Positions 1 to 8,849 of a stretch of DNA of 64,000 bases are shown here, piece by piece; the first letter of the stretch is position 1, and every line of letters starts with the position of its first letter. The position numbers and the translations under genes are program-made. The DNA is from Microvirga pakistanensis (GTDB lineage Bacteria > Pseudomonadota > Alphaproteobacteria > Rhizobiales > Beijerinckiaceae). The notes under the pieces are model-generated. The model was not told the DNA's origin. It saw nothing but the letters and a program-made list of their open reading frames with translations, and made no database searches. The stretch is taken from the NCBI RefSeq assembly GCF_004458765.1, contig NZ_SPJX01000469.1, forward strand, positions 301,840 to 365,839. Reading direction: 5' to 3'.

Positions 1-26
1 CATCACAGATAATCGGTGGGATCATC

Positions 27-536
27 ATGACCAGGAAACCTAATTTCCTGTGCACTGGCCTGTGCACAGCTACACTTCTTCTGGCCGCAACGGGAGCAAT
101 GGCGGCAGGCAAGACACAGGATCCCGCAGTGACGGGACAAAACAATCAGTGCTGGGGCCAAGTAGCCTCCGGCCTCGCACAATTTGACAGCCCCAACTAC
201 GACGCTTCGACCATGAATGGCGGAGGGATGGGCATGCATGCGCGGTCCCAAACGGGGGCCGACATCAATGGTGGCTTCAACAGCACGACCAGTGTGTTTG
301 GCATTCACCAGACCGATCTCAAAGCATCGGGTGACAACGCCGGACGCGCTGGGGTCGGCAATGTCTCGGCCGGCTTTCCCCACAACACCGCGCCGGGCGA
401 CGGCGGCAACGGTCAGCATGCCACTAACAACGGCGAGTTCTTCTCGACAATCGCCGATCCCGTGACAGGAACACTGATGGGCGGGACAGGCGAGCCCATC
501 GAGTGCGATCTGCTGGATCAGGGTATCGTGCCATAG
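27..536 (+). CDS. secreted hypothetical protein
   Basis: A 169-residue protein of unknown function. The first 26 residues form a clear Sec signal peptide: a basic start, a hydrophobic core LLLAATGA, and a likely cut after AMA. The mature part is rich in Gly, Asn, Asp and Ser with short low-complexity stretches and two or three Cys, and I recognise no domain. The ATG at 27 follows a GGTGGG-like ribosome site. It lies 114 bases before the MacA-like gene on the same strand, so a link to that exporter is possible but not shown. Confidence 0.7.
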   Translation: MTRKPNFLCTGLCTATLLLAATGAMAAGKTQDPAVTGQNNQCWGQVASGLAQFDSPNYDASTMNGGGMGMHARSQTGADINGGFNSTTSVFGIHQTDLKASGDNAGRAGVGNVSAGFPHNTAPGDGGNGQHATNNGEFFSTIADPVTGTLMGGTGEPIECDLLDQGIVP

Positions 537-650
537 CGCCTTAGACTTCTGCGGATTGCGCATGCCTCTCGTCTGCCGGGGATGTCTATCCCCGGTCGAT
601 CCTCATGGGCCGGCACAATCCGTGGCACTGAGAGTATGTAAGGCATAACC

Positions 651-2021
651 ATGAAACGCCGCTATTGGATCTTGGCCTTGGGAACGACCATCGCCTCCAC
701 CAGTATCCCGGTGCCGCCGAGTGTTATCTTTGGCGCGTCTCAAACGCCTGCCCCGCGGTACATCACCGCCCCGGTCGACCGGGGTGATATCCGCACCACC
801 CTGTCAGCGACCGGCAGCCTTAATGCTGTCGGAACCGTCAAGGTGAGTTCGCAACTCTCCGGCCAGATCGCCGAGGTGCTGGTCGATTTCAATGATCGCG
901 TTACGAGAGGCCAGCCCATGGCGCGTCTCGACCCTACGGCCTTCGAGGCTCGGGCACGGCAGGCCCAGGCCGGCCTCGAGAGCGCCCGCGCACGCATCGC
1001 TTTGGCCAAGGCCGGTACCGACCGCATGGCAGCAGGTCTCCTCCGTGTCCGCTCGGCCCTCCAGGTCGCCAACGCCAATGCCCAGGGAGCCCGGGCTCGG
1101 GCGGAGAACGCCCGCCGCGACTTCACGCGCAAACAGACTCTTGTCGAGCGCTCGACGATGTCGCAGGCCGCGGGCGATAACGCCCTCGCTGCTGTTCAGG
1201 CGGCCGAGGCCGCGCTGCAGGCCGCCGAGGCCGAGCGCGCCGGGGCTGAGTCCACTCTCGTGGCAGCGATGGTCGACCAAAGGTCCGCGGCCTCTCAACT
1301 GGTCTTCGCCGAGGCCCTGCTCAGGCAGCAGGAAGCTGTACTCGACCAAGCCCGGGCCGACCTAGCGAATACCGTCATCCGCGCTCCGGCCGACGGAGAG
1401 GTCATCGGCAAGGATGTCGACCGGGGTCAGATCGTTGCTGCCAGTCTGTCCGCCCCAACCCTGTTCGTCATTGCGCAGGATCTACGCCAGATGGAAGTCC
1501 ATGCCAGGGTCGACGAGGCCGACATCACCCGCATCTGGCCCGGACAGACCGCCGCCTTCACCGTCGACGCCAGCCCTGGCCGGCTCTTTGACGCCAAGGT
1601 TGTCCAGATTCGCAAGGCACCGAGCGTGATTCAGAACGTGGTCACCTACACGGTGGTGCTATCGGCTTCGAACTCCGACCTGACGCTGCTTCCGGGTATG
1701 ACGGCCCTGGCGCAGATCACCACCGAACAGGCCAGGGACGTGCTGCGCATCCCGAATGCAGCCCTGCGCTTCCGTCCCCCAGGTGAGGAATCGCCGGGCG
1801 CTGCCCTGGCGGCCGATGGAGGGGCTGCCGCCGTGTGGGTGCTGAATGGTAGCCTTCCGGCCAAGATCCCGGTCAGGACCGGACGGAGCAACGCCGGCGC
1901 CACCGAAATCGTCGATGGACCGCTGTACCCGGAGCAGCAGGTGATCGTCGGCATCGCAGCAGCTCCCAACGAAGGTTCGCTGCTCGGCCGCCTGGGAGGC
2001 GCCCTATGGCCCCGCCACTGA
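651..2021 (+). CDS. MacA-like periplasmic adaptor subunit (membrane fusion protein)
   Basis: A 456-residue HlyD/MacA-family adaptor that would connect an inner-membrane ABC exporter to an outer-membrane channel. An N-terminal signal or anchor segment covers about residues 1-30. A lipoyl half (GQIAEVLVDFNDRV) precedes a long Ala/Arg/Glu-rich coiled-coil hairpin at about residues 100-245. The second lipoyl half (ADGEVIGKDVDRGQIV) and beta-barrel domains follow. AAGGCATAACC before the ATG at 651 is a good ribosome site. The stop overlaps the next gene by 16 bases, so the three exporter genes are translationally coupled. No TolC-type channel gene lies in the window. The substrate is unknown; macrolide, lipid or peptide export are all seen in this family. 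Confidence 0.88.
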   Translation: MKRRYWILALGTTIASTSIPVPPSVIFGASQTPAPRYITAPVDRGDIRTTLSATGSLNAVGTVKVSSQLSGQIAEVLVDFNDRVTRGQPMARLDPTAFEARARQAQAGLESARARIALAKAGTDRMAAGLLRVRSALQVANANAQGARARAENARRDFTRKQTLVERSTMSQAAGDNALAAVQAAEAALQAAEAERAGAESTLVAAMVDQRSAASQLVFAEALLRQQEAVLDQARADLANTVIRAPADGEVIGKDVDRGQIVAASLSAPTLFVIAQDLRQMEVHARVDEADITRIWPGQTAAFTVDASPGRLFDAKVVQIRKAPSVIQNVVTYTVVLSASNSDLTLLPGMTALAQITTEQARDVLRIPNAALRFRPPGEESPGAALAADGGAAAVWVLNGSLPAKIPVRTGRSNAGATEIVDGPLYPEQQVIVGIAAAPNEGSLLGRLGGALWPRH

Positions 2022-2758
2022 TCCAGGCCACTGCTCTTCGCAAGGACCACAGGCTCGGCGACGCCATCGTGCCGGCCCTGCGAGGCGTCACTCTCACCAT
2101 CGAAGCGGGCGAGTTCGTTGCCATCATGGGGCCGTCCGGCTCCGGTAAGTCGAGCCTGTTGCACCTGCTCGGCCTGCTGGACCGCCCCACTGCCGGCGGT
2201 TACCGCCTCGCAGGGCGCGCAGTCGCAGACTTGTGCCCAGACAACCGCGCACAAATTCGTGCCCAAGGGATCGGCTTCATCTTCCAAGCCTTCAATCTCC
2301 TCGGTCGCAACACGGCTATTGAGAACGTGGAGCTGGCCATGACCTATGCCGGCATCCCGAGGACCGAACGGCGCCGGCGGGCAGAGACGGCGCTCACGCA
2401 GATCGGTCTCGGCGAGCGTCAGCACCACTGGCCCGGTCAGTTGTCGGGCGGGGAACAGCAGAGGGTCGCAATTGCAAGAGTGCTCGCGGCGGGACCTCGC
2501 CTGATCCTGGCGGATGAGCCTACGGGTGCCCTGGACACGGCCACGGGCCGCGAGATCATGGCCCTGCTCCAGGATATGAATCGAGCAGGGCGAACCATCG
2601 TTCTCGTGACCCACGATCCTGCGGTCGCCGCCTATGCCCAGCGTATCGTGCGCATGCAGGACGGCCGTATTGTCAGCGACCTCCCCGCTGCCATCGATCG
2701 TGGCGCCATGAGCATGATTCCGCAAGCGATCGCCTGCCCAGAGACGACAGCATCATGA
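2006..2758 (+). CDS. MacB/LolD-type ABC transporter ATP-binding protein
   Basis: A 250-residue ATPase subunit of the MacAB-type exporter. Walker A is GPSGSGKSS near residue 42, the signature is LSGGEQQRVAIA near 147, and Walker B is LILADEPTGALD near 166; the H-loop is VTHD. In E. coli MacB the ATPase is fused to its permease, but here it is a separate chain followed directly by the permease gene, with which it overlaps by 4 bases (ATGA). The ATG lies inside the end of the adaptor gene. Function is assigned from family and operon. Confidence 0.9.
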   Translation: MAPPLIQATALRKDHRLGDAIVPALRGVTLTIEAGEFVAIMGPSGSGKSSLLHLLGLLDRPTAGGYRLAGRAVADLCPDNRAQIRAQGIGFIFQAFNLLGRNTAIENVELAMTYAGIPRTERRRRAETALTQIGLGERQHHWPGQLSGGEQQRVAIARVLAAGPRLILADEPTGALDTATGREIMALLQDMNRAGRTIVLVTHDPAVAAYAQRIVRMQDGRIVSDLPAAIDRGAMSMIPQAIACPETTAS

Positions 2759-3990
2759 GCATGGTCGAAACCATTCGCATTGCTTGGCGTGCCGTCTGGG
2801 CCAATCTCCTGCGCAGCATGTTGACCATGCTCGGCATCATCATTGGCGTGGCCGCCCTGATCACGATGGTGGCCGTTGGGACCGGAGCTCAAAATCAGAT
2901 CGACGAGCAGATCCGCTCCCTCGGCGCCAATCTCCTCACGATCCAGCCCGGCTCCTTGAACCAGGGCGGCGTCCGCCTTGGGACAGGCTCGCGCCAAACC
3001 TTGAGCGAGGCGGATGCCGCCGCGATTGCTGAGGAGGTACCGGGTGTCGTGGTTGCGGCCCCGACGATCTCGGGAACTGTCCAAGTCGTGCAGGGCAACG
3101 CCAACTGGTCCACCCTCGCTGGCGGAATCACACCGGCCTATCTGGTCGCGCGCGACTGGCGGGTCGAGACGGGACGCGGCTTTACTCTGGATGAGGTCGA
3201 TACCGCCGCTAAGGTGGTCCTGCTCGGAGCGACTGTCGTCGACAAGCTGTTTGAGGACGAGGAGCCGCTCGGGCAGTTGGTTCGGATTGCCAATGTGCCA
3301 TTCACCATTGTCGGCGTCCTAGGCCGAAAGGGACAGAATGCCGGCAACGGCCGCGATCAGGATGATGTTGTGCTGGTCCCGTTGTCTACCGCCAAGCTCC
3401 GTGTGCTCGGAAGCAATAAGGTAAGCCGGAATGCAGTCGACTTCGTCATGGTGAAGGTTGTCTCGGATGAGGCGATCGTCTCGGCGCAAGAGCAGATCCG
3501 CCGATTGCTGCGGCAGCGGCACAGGCTGGCCGCCGGAGCGCCGGACGATTTCCAGATCCGCAAACCCTCGGAAACCATGGAGGCTCGTGCGGCGGCGACC
3601 CGGTCCCTCACCTTTCTGTTGGCTGCGATTGCGTCAGTTTCGCTGGTGGTTGGTGGGATCAGCATCATGAACATCATGCTGGTCTCGGTCACCGAACGGA
3701 CCCACGAGATTGGCCTGCGTCAGGCACTTGGCGCGCGCCGACGCGATATCCGGAACCAATTTCTGGTCGAGGCTACCATGCTGTGCTTGTTGGGCGGCGT
3801 GCTCGGAGTGGGTGTGGGCGCGCTCGTGGCGGTTGGAATTGGCAATTTGGCGGGATGGCCAATTTGGGTGAGTCCAGCCTCGATTGCACTTGGATTTGCC
3901 TTTTCCGGGGCCATTGGAGTGTTCTTCGGGTTCTATCCTGCCCACAAAGCCGCGCTGCTGGATCCCATCGAGGCACTCCGCTACGAATAG
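2755..3990 (+). CDS. MacB-type ABC transporter permease
   Basis: A 411-residue integral membrane subunit with the MacB/FtsX layout. One transmembrane helix near residues 20-42 is followed by a large periplasmic domain at about 45-275. Three C-terminal helices (FLLAAIASVSLVVGGISIM, a Leu/Gly/Val-rich segment, and IALGFAFSGAIGVFFGF) complete it. The conserved ERTHEIGLRQALGARRRDI segment after the second helix and the terminal PAHKAALLDPIEALRYE are typical of the family. It overlaps the ATPase gene by 4 bases and ends the exporter operon. Confidence 0.9.
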   Translation: MSMVETIRIAWRAVWANLLRSMLTMLGIIIGVAALITMVAVGTGAQNQIDEQIRSLGANLLTIQPGSLNQGGVRLGTGSRQTLSEADAAAIAEEVPGVVVAAPTISGTVQVVQGNANWSTLAGGITPAYLVARDWRVETGRGFTLDEVDTAAKVVLLGATVVDKLFEDEEPLGQLVRIANVPFTIVGVLGRKGQNAGNGRDQDDVVLVPLSTAKLRVLGSNKVSRNAVDFVMVKVVSDEAIVSAQEQIRRLLRQRHRLAAGAPDDFQIRKPSETMEARAAATRSLTFLLAAIASVSLVVGGISIMNIMLVSVTERTHEIGLRQALGARRRDIRNQFLVEATMLCLLGGVLGVGVGALVAVGIGNLAGWPIWVSPASIALGFAFSGAIGVFFGFYPAHKAALLDPIEALRYE

Positions 3991-4299
3991 GAGAGGATTG
4001 GGCTGCGGGTCAGCCCTTTGGCGGACACCTGGAAGTCTGCTCATGTCTCTTCAAGGACTGTTTTGAGCAAGAGCCGTCTCTAAGCGCAGCCGTGTTAAAG
4101 TCTGCTTTTCGCCCGATCTCGGATGTTCGCTGGCGCTAAGATGATCGGGTTTTGAATTACAGCCTGCTGTGTCTACATGCAGGTTCGATAGAGACCATTT
4201 TTGGGGGGACACATTGGTCGCTGCGTGGTGGACATACCCAAACCACGTTACTCTCAATTCTTTAAAATTTAAGGCTTTTTGAAAGGTGAGTTGGAGTGG
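3991..4299. other. intergenic stretch without a gene
   Basis: About 310 bases between the exporter operon and tRNA-Glu. No ORF with coding character and no clear T-run terminator was seen. The part nearest the tRNA (about 4250-4285) is AT-rich. On the minus strand this is the region downstream of the tRNA. Confidence 0.5.
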
Positions 4300-4371
4300 C
4301 GCGCCCTAGGGGAGTCGAACCCCTCTTTTCTGCGTGAAAGGCAGATGTCCTAACCGATAGACGAAGGGCGC
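4300..4371 (-). tRNA. tRNA-Glu (anticodon TTC)
   Basis: Read on the minus strand, the 7-bp acceptor stem GCGCCCT/AGGGCGC closes a full cloverleaf. The D arm is GTCT...GGAC, the anticodon stem is TCTGC/GCAGA with loop CTTTCAC (anticodon TTC), and the T arm is AGGGG-TTCGACT-CCCCT. The discriminator base is G, and CCA is not encoded. The length of 72 nt and the G discriminator fit tRNA-Glu. It sits downstream of recJ on the same strand. Confidence 0.97.
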
Positions 4372-4450
4372 GCTGCGCTTCGAGGCGTTGCCGTCGAAGT
4401 GGGCGGACATATAGATGGGTTCGTGGCGCATCGCAAGCGCCAGTTTCAGA

Positions 4451-6262
4451 TTATTCGGGCCTTGCGGCATCCATGATGCGCAGCTCGGCCTTTTCCTGCC
4501 CGCCCCACCGGTCGATGGAGAGGGTCCCCGCCACGTGCAGGGTGTTTCCAATGGCTTCGGAGAATGCATTCCCGAGCGGTTGCCCCGCCGCGCGGAATGC
4601 GATTCCGCCGATCATGCTGCCGTCGCCGCCGCGCAGCTTCACGCGCACATGCCCGCCGCTGCCGACCTCCCTCGCCTCGATGAGCCGATGGTGGGGGAAC
4701 ACGAACATGGGCTCGGGCTGCCCGGAGCCGAACGGCCCGGCCCGCTCGAGGGCCGCGACGAGCGCCGGCTGCGCGCCCGCCGCGGTCAGGGTGGCGTCGA
4801 TCGCGAACTGGTCGTTCAGGCGCATGGTGCTCACAGGCTCGTTCAGCTTGTCCGTGACGAAAGCGAGGAAGCGGTCGAGCGCCTCGACCCTGACCGTCAC
4901 GCCGGCCGCCATGGTATGGCCGCCTCCCTTGATGGCGATGCCAGCCTCCACCGCCGCACGGACGGCATGGCCCAGATCGACTCCAGGCACGGAGCGCCCC
5001 GAGCCCGTGGCGGTACCGTCGGGATTGAGGGTGAAGGCGAAAGCGGGACGCCGGAACCGCTCCTTGGTGCGGGCGGAAATGAGCCCCACGATTCCCGGAT
5101 GCCATTCGGCCGAGGCGGTGACGAGGACGGGCTGATCCGGCGCCTTCTCCAGGGCCATCATGGCCTGGGCCTCGGCCTCCTGAACGGCGACCACTTCGAT
5201 CGCCTGGCGCTCGCGGTTGAGACGGTCGAGCTCACCGGCGATGGCACCCGCCTGAACCGGATCGTCCGTCAGGAGAAGCCGCGAGCCGAGCGCCGCATCC
5301 CCGATCCGCCCCCCGGCATTGATGCGCGGCCCTACGAGGTAGCCGAGATGCCAGCATTCCGGGGCGCCCGTCAGTCCCGCCGTATCCAGGAGCGCCGCCA
5401 GCCCCGCACGGCGGCGGCTGCGCATGACGGCGAGCCCCTGGCGCACGAAGGCGCGGTTCAATCCGATGAGCGGCACCACGTCCGCCACGGTGGCGAGCGC
5501 CACGAGATCGAGGCTGCCCATCAGATCCGGCTCGGGCCGGCTCCCGAACAAGCCCCGCGCCCGCAAGACCCGGTTGAGGGCCACGAGGAACAGGAACACC
5601 ACGCCGGCCGCGCAGAGATGCCCCAGGCCGGAAAGGTCGTCCTGCCGGTTCGGGTTCACGATGGCGAAGGCCTCGGGCAGGCGCTCGGGAGCCTGGTGGT
5701 GGTCGAGCACGATGGGATCGAGGCCGAGACGCTTCGCCTCCGCGAGCGGTTCGATGCTGGCGGTGCCGCAATCGACCGTCACCAGGATGTCCGCCCCCTG
5801 CTCCTTGAGGCCCCGGATCGCGTCCACGTTCGGGCCATACCCTTCCGTAATCCGGTCGGGGATATGGATGGCATAGGCGATGCCGCAGGCCCGCAGGTAT
5901 TCCGCCAGGAGCGCGGCGCTGCAGGCGCCGTCCACATCGTAATCGCCGAAGATGGCGACCTTCTCCCGGCGCATCACCGCATCCGCCAGGCGGTTGGCCG
6001 CGGCCTCCATGTCGGTGAGCCCATGCGGATCGGGCATCAGGTCCCGCAGGCGGGGATTGAGGAAACCCTCGGTCTCATGAATGCCGACCCCGCGTCCCGC
6101 GAGGACCCGCGCCAAGATGTCCGGCACCCCATGGGTCTGCGCGATCGCGAGCGCGATCGCGCTCTGGGCGGCGCTGCAGCGCTCGACCCACAGGCGGCCG
6201 AGGGCGGATTGGGTCACGCCCAGGAAGGGCTTCGGGAGGGAAATGGGCGATGATTCGGTCAC
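4451..6262 (-). CDS. recJ: single-stranded-DNA-specific exonuclease RecJ
   Basis: A 603-residue DHH-family 5'-3' exonuclease that degrades single-stranded DNA in RecF-pathway recombination and mismatch repair. The metal-binding motifs are visible: DYDVDG at residues 107-112, DCGTAS at 164-169 and DHH at 187-189. A DHHA1 domain with the GGGHTMAAG motif follows near residue 435, then a C-terminal OB-like domain. The length is normal for RecJ. It lies after glpX on the same strand with a gap of about 100 bases. Confidence 0.95.
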   Translation of the reverse strand: MTESSPISLPKPFLGVTQSALGRLWVERCSAAQSAIALAIAQTHGVPDILARVLAGRGVGIHETEGFLNPRLRDLMPDPHGLTDMEAAANRLADAVMRREKVAIFGDYDVDGACSAALLAEYLRACGIAYAIHIPDRITEGYGPNVDAIRGLKEQGADILVTVDCGTASIEPLAEAKRLGLDPIVLDHHQAPERLPEAFAIVNPNRQDDLSGLGHLCAAGVVFLFLVALNRVLRARGLFGSRPEPDLMGSLDLVALATVADVVPLIGLNRAFVRQGLAVMRSRRRAGLAALLDTAGLTGAPECWHLGYLVGPRINAGGRIGDAALGSRLLLTDDPVQAGAIAGELDRLNRERQAIEVVAVQEAEAQAMMALEKAPDQPVLVTASAEWHPGIVGLISARTKERFRRPAFAFTLNPDGTATGSGRSVPGVDLGHAVRAAVEAGIAIKGGGHTMAAGVTVRVEALDRFLAFVTDKLNEPVSTMRLNDQFAIDATLTAAGAQPALVAALERAGPFGSGQPEPMFVFPHHRLIEAREVGSGGHVRVKLRGGDGSMIGGIAFRAAGQPLGNAFSEAIGNTLHVAGTLSIDRWGGQEKAELRIMDAARPE

Positions 6263-6362
6263 GATATGAGTCTTAACCGCGAAATGTGGTCAAACCACCC
6301 TGCCCGTCCAACGAAAATGGCCGGGGCGAGCCCGGCCATCGGAACGTCGGTTGGGCAGAGGA

Positions 6363-7361
6363 TCAGTCGAGGTGGAACTTCGACAATTCGCGATGCTCGC
6401 CGTGGATGCGGCGCACGGTGCCGGTGGCGGAGCGGTAGACGACCGTCTCGGTGGTAATAACCTCCTGGCCGAAATGGACCCCCTTGAGGAGCCCTCCATC
6501 GGTCACGCCGGTGGCGGCGACGATCACGTCACCGCGGGCGAGGTCCGTCACGTCGTATTTCTTGTTCGGATCGGTCACCCCCATCTGGAAGGCGCGGGAA
6601 CGCTTCTCCTCGGTGTCGAGGATCAGGCGACCCTGCATCTGGCCGCCGATGCAGCGCAGCGCGCCGGCCGCCAGAACGCCTTCGGGGGCGGCCCCGATGC
6701 CGAGATACATGTCGATGCCGGTATCGGCGGGTTTGGTGGTGAAGATCACGCCTGCCACGTCACCGTCGGTGATCAAGCGAACGCCCGCGCCCGTCTTCCG
6801 GATGGCGGCGATCAGCTCCGCATGCCGCGGACGGTCGAGCACGAGGCAGTTGATCTCGTTCGGCTTCACGCCCTTCGCCTTGGCGAGGCTGTGGATGTTC
6901 TCCTCGGGAGAGGCATCGAGGTCGACGACACCGGCCGGATAGCCCGGGCCGACGGCGATCTTGTGCATATAGACGTCAGGGGCGGCCAGCAGCGTGCCGG
7001 CCTCGGCCATGGCCATGACGGCGATGGAGCCCGGCATGTCCTTGGCGCAGAGCGTGGTTCCTTCCAGCGGGTCGACGGCGATGTCGACCTTCGGGCCCTG
7101 CCTGTTGCCGACCTTCTCCCCGATGAAGAGCATCGGCGCCTCGTCGCGCTCGCCCTCGCCGATCACCACGGTGCCGTCGATGGGGAGCTTGTTGAGTTCA
7201 CGGCGCATGGCGTCCACGGCGGCCTGGTCGGCGGCCTTCTCGTTGCCACGCCCGCGCAGGCGGGCGGACGCGACCGCCGCGCGTTCGGTGACGCGGACGA
7301 GCTCCAAGGTCAGGATGCGCTCGATGATTTGCCCCGGTTGAACGGTAATGCCTTGCGACAT
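6363..7361 (-). CDS. glpX: class II fructose-1,6-bisphosphatase
   Basis: A 332-residue GlpX-type phosphatase that converts fructose 1,6-bisphosphate to fructose 6-phosphate in gluconeogenesis; related enzymes also act on sedoheptulose bisphosphate. Acidic metal-binding motifs of the inositol-phosphatase superfamily are present: GEGERD at 68-73 and DPLEGTT at 97-103. I chose the ATG at 7361 (MSQGITVQPG) because it matches the family N-terminus; the same frame stays open far upstream without coding sense. It lies 56 bases after hom, in the aminotransferase-hom-glpX-recJ order common in Rhizobiales. Confidence 0.95.
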   Translation of the reverse strand: MSQGITVQPGQIIERILTLELVRVTERAAVASARLRGRGNEKAADQAAVDAMRRELNKLPIDGTVVIGEGERDEAPMLFIGEKVGNRQGPKVDIAVDPLEGTTLCAKDMPGSIAVMAMAEAGTLLAAPDVYMHKIAVGPGYPAGVVDLDASPEENIHSLAKAKGVKPNEINCLVLDRPRHAELIAAIRKTGAGVRLITDGDVAGVIFTTKPADTGIDMYLGIGAAPEGVLAAGALRCIGGQMQGRLILDTEEKRSRAFQMGVTDPNKKYDVTDLARGDVIVAATGVTDGGLLKGVHFGQEVITTETVVYRSATGTVRRIHGEHRELSKFHLD

Positions 7362-7417
7362 GGACGTGTCGTCTCCCTCTTGTAGGTGATCGGCAGGCTC
7401 AGCCGCCCGCCTGCTGT

Positions 7418-8746
7418 TTAATCGCGCTCGATGCGAATGACTTGGGGCGGCTCGGCGATAAGACCATCCCCCGAAATCTTCTCCAGCGCGGACCGGATGG
7501 ACGCTTCCGTCGCCGCATAGGTGATGAGCACCAGGGACACCGGTGCGCCGGAGCGGCCATGGGGATCCTGGGTGGCGGCCAGTTCGGAGCGCTTCTGCAG
7601 GATGCTCTCGAGCGAGATGTCCGCCTCGGCCATCCGGGTCGCGACGCCCGCGGCGACGCCGGGCCGGTCGTGAACGGTCAGACGGACGTAATAGCCGCCC
7701 TCGTGGCGCTGCATGGGCGCCCGCGGCGCGCTTTCCAGCTGGTCGACGGGCCTGCCGAACAGCGGCTGGGCCACGCCCGCGGCGACATCCGCGATGTCGG
7801 CCACCACCGCGGAGGCGGTAGCGTCGCCTCCCGCCCCGGGGCCGATCAGGGTGAGCTCGCGCACGGCATCCGCGTCGATGGTCACGGCGTTGGTGACGCC
7901 CATGACCTGCGCGATCGACGAGGTCCTCGACACCATGGTGGGATGGACGCGCTGCTCGATGCCGGTCTGCGTCCGCTCGGCGACGCCGAGCAGCTTGATG
8001 CGGAAGCCCAGCTCCTTCGCCATGGCGAGGTCGAGCGGGGTGATGGAGGAGATGCCCTCCACATAGATCGCGTCGGCGTCGATCCTGGTCCCGAAGGCGA
8101 GGCTGGTGAGAATCGCCAGCTTGTGGGCCGTGTCGAATCCTTCCACGTCGAAGGTCGGATCGGCCTCCGCGTAGCCCAGGCGCTGAGCGTCCTTCAGGCA
8201 TTCCTGGAAGGTCAGGCCCTCCAGCTCCATGCGGGAGAGAATGTAGTTGCAGGTGCCGTTGAGAATGCCGTAGAGGCGCGACACCCGGTTGCCCGGCAGA
8301 GCCTCCCGCAGGGTCTTGATGACCGGGATCCCGCCGGCGACCGATGCCTCGAAGGCGATCGATACGCCATGGCTCTCCGCGAGCTGCGCGAGCGCGAGCC
8401 CGTGCTTGGCCAACAGGGCCTTGTTGGCCGTGACCACATGCTTGCCCTGGGACAGGGCCGTCCGGACCACCTCCAGGGCTGCCCCATCGGCACCGCCGAC
8501 GAGCTCGACCACGCAATCCACGTCAGCCGAACGGGCGAGGTCCACGGGATTGTCGAACCAGGCGAAGCGGGACAGATCGATGCCGCGGTCCTTCGACCGG
8601 TCGCGGGCCGACACGGCCACAACCTCGACGGACCGCCCGCCCCTCTGGGTGATTGTCTCGTTCCGGCGTTCGAGGATCCGAATAACCGAAGCGCCAACGG
8701 TGCCGAGGCCGGCGATGCCCACCTTGAGAGGACGTGTCACGGACAA
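7418..8746 (-). CDS. hom: homoserine dehydrogenase
   Basis: A 442-residue NAD(P)-dependent enzyme that reduces aspartate semialdehyde to homoserine, the branch point to threonine and methionine. The nucleotide-binding GLGTVG is at residues 13-18 and the catalytic-region NKALLAKHG is at 108-116. A C-terminal ACT domain (about 355-435) indicates allosteric control, usually by threonine. It is a monofunctional enzyme without an aspartokinase domain. It follows the aminotransferase gene with a gap of about 100 bases. Confidence 0.95.
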   Translation of the reverse strand: MSVTRPLKVGIAGLGTVGASVIRILERRNETITQRGGRSVEVVAVSARDRSKDRGIDLSRFAWFDNPVDLARSADVDCVVELVGGADGAALEVVRTALSQGKHVVTANKALLAKHGLALAQLAESHGVSIAFEASVAGGIPVIKTLREALPGNRVSRLYGILNGTCNYILSRMELEGLTFQECLKDAQRLGYAEADPTFDVEGFDTAHKLAILTSLAFGTRIDADAIYVEGISSITPLDLAMAKELGFRIKLLGVAERTQTGIEQRVHPTMVSRTSSIAQVMGVTNAVTIDADAVRELTLIGPGAGGDATASAVVADIADVAAGVAQPLFGRPVDQLESAPRAPMQRHEGGYYVRLTVHDRPGVAAGVATRMAEADISLESILQKRSELAATQDPHGRSGAPVSLVLITYAATEASIRSALEKISGDGLIAEPPQVIRIERD

Positions 8747-8849
8747 AAGCTCCCTTCAAACCGGGTTGCTCTTTACGACCGCCAAGCTCCCATGTCCATG
8801 CGGGCAGGGGAACTTCGCCAGGAATACGCGATCCGCTCGTGCCTGGGGC

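Noticed and set aside
4415..6253. Plus-strand open frame of 612 codons opposite recJ
   Set aside because: It mirrors recJ codon by codon, is rich in Arg/His/Gly, and has no recognisable domain. It is a GC-driven shadow.
7362..8516. N-terminal extension of glpX in the same frame
   Set aside because: The extension lies inside hom and looks like Arg/Gly-rich shadow sequence. The GlpX family starts at 7361.
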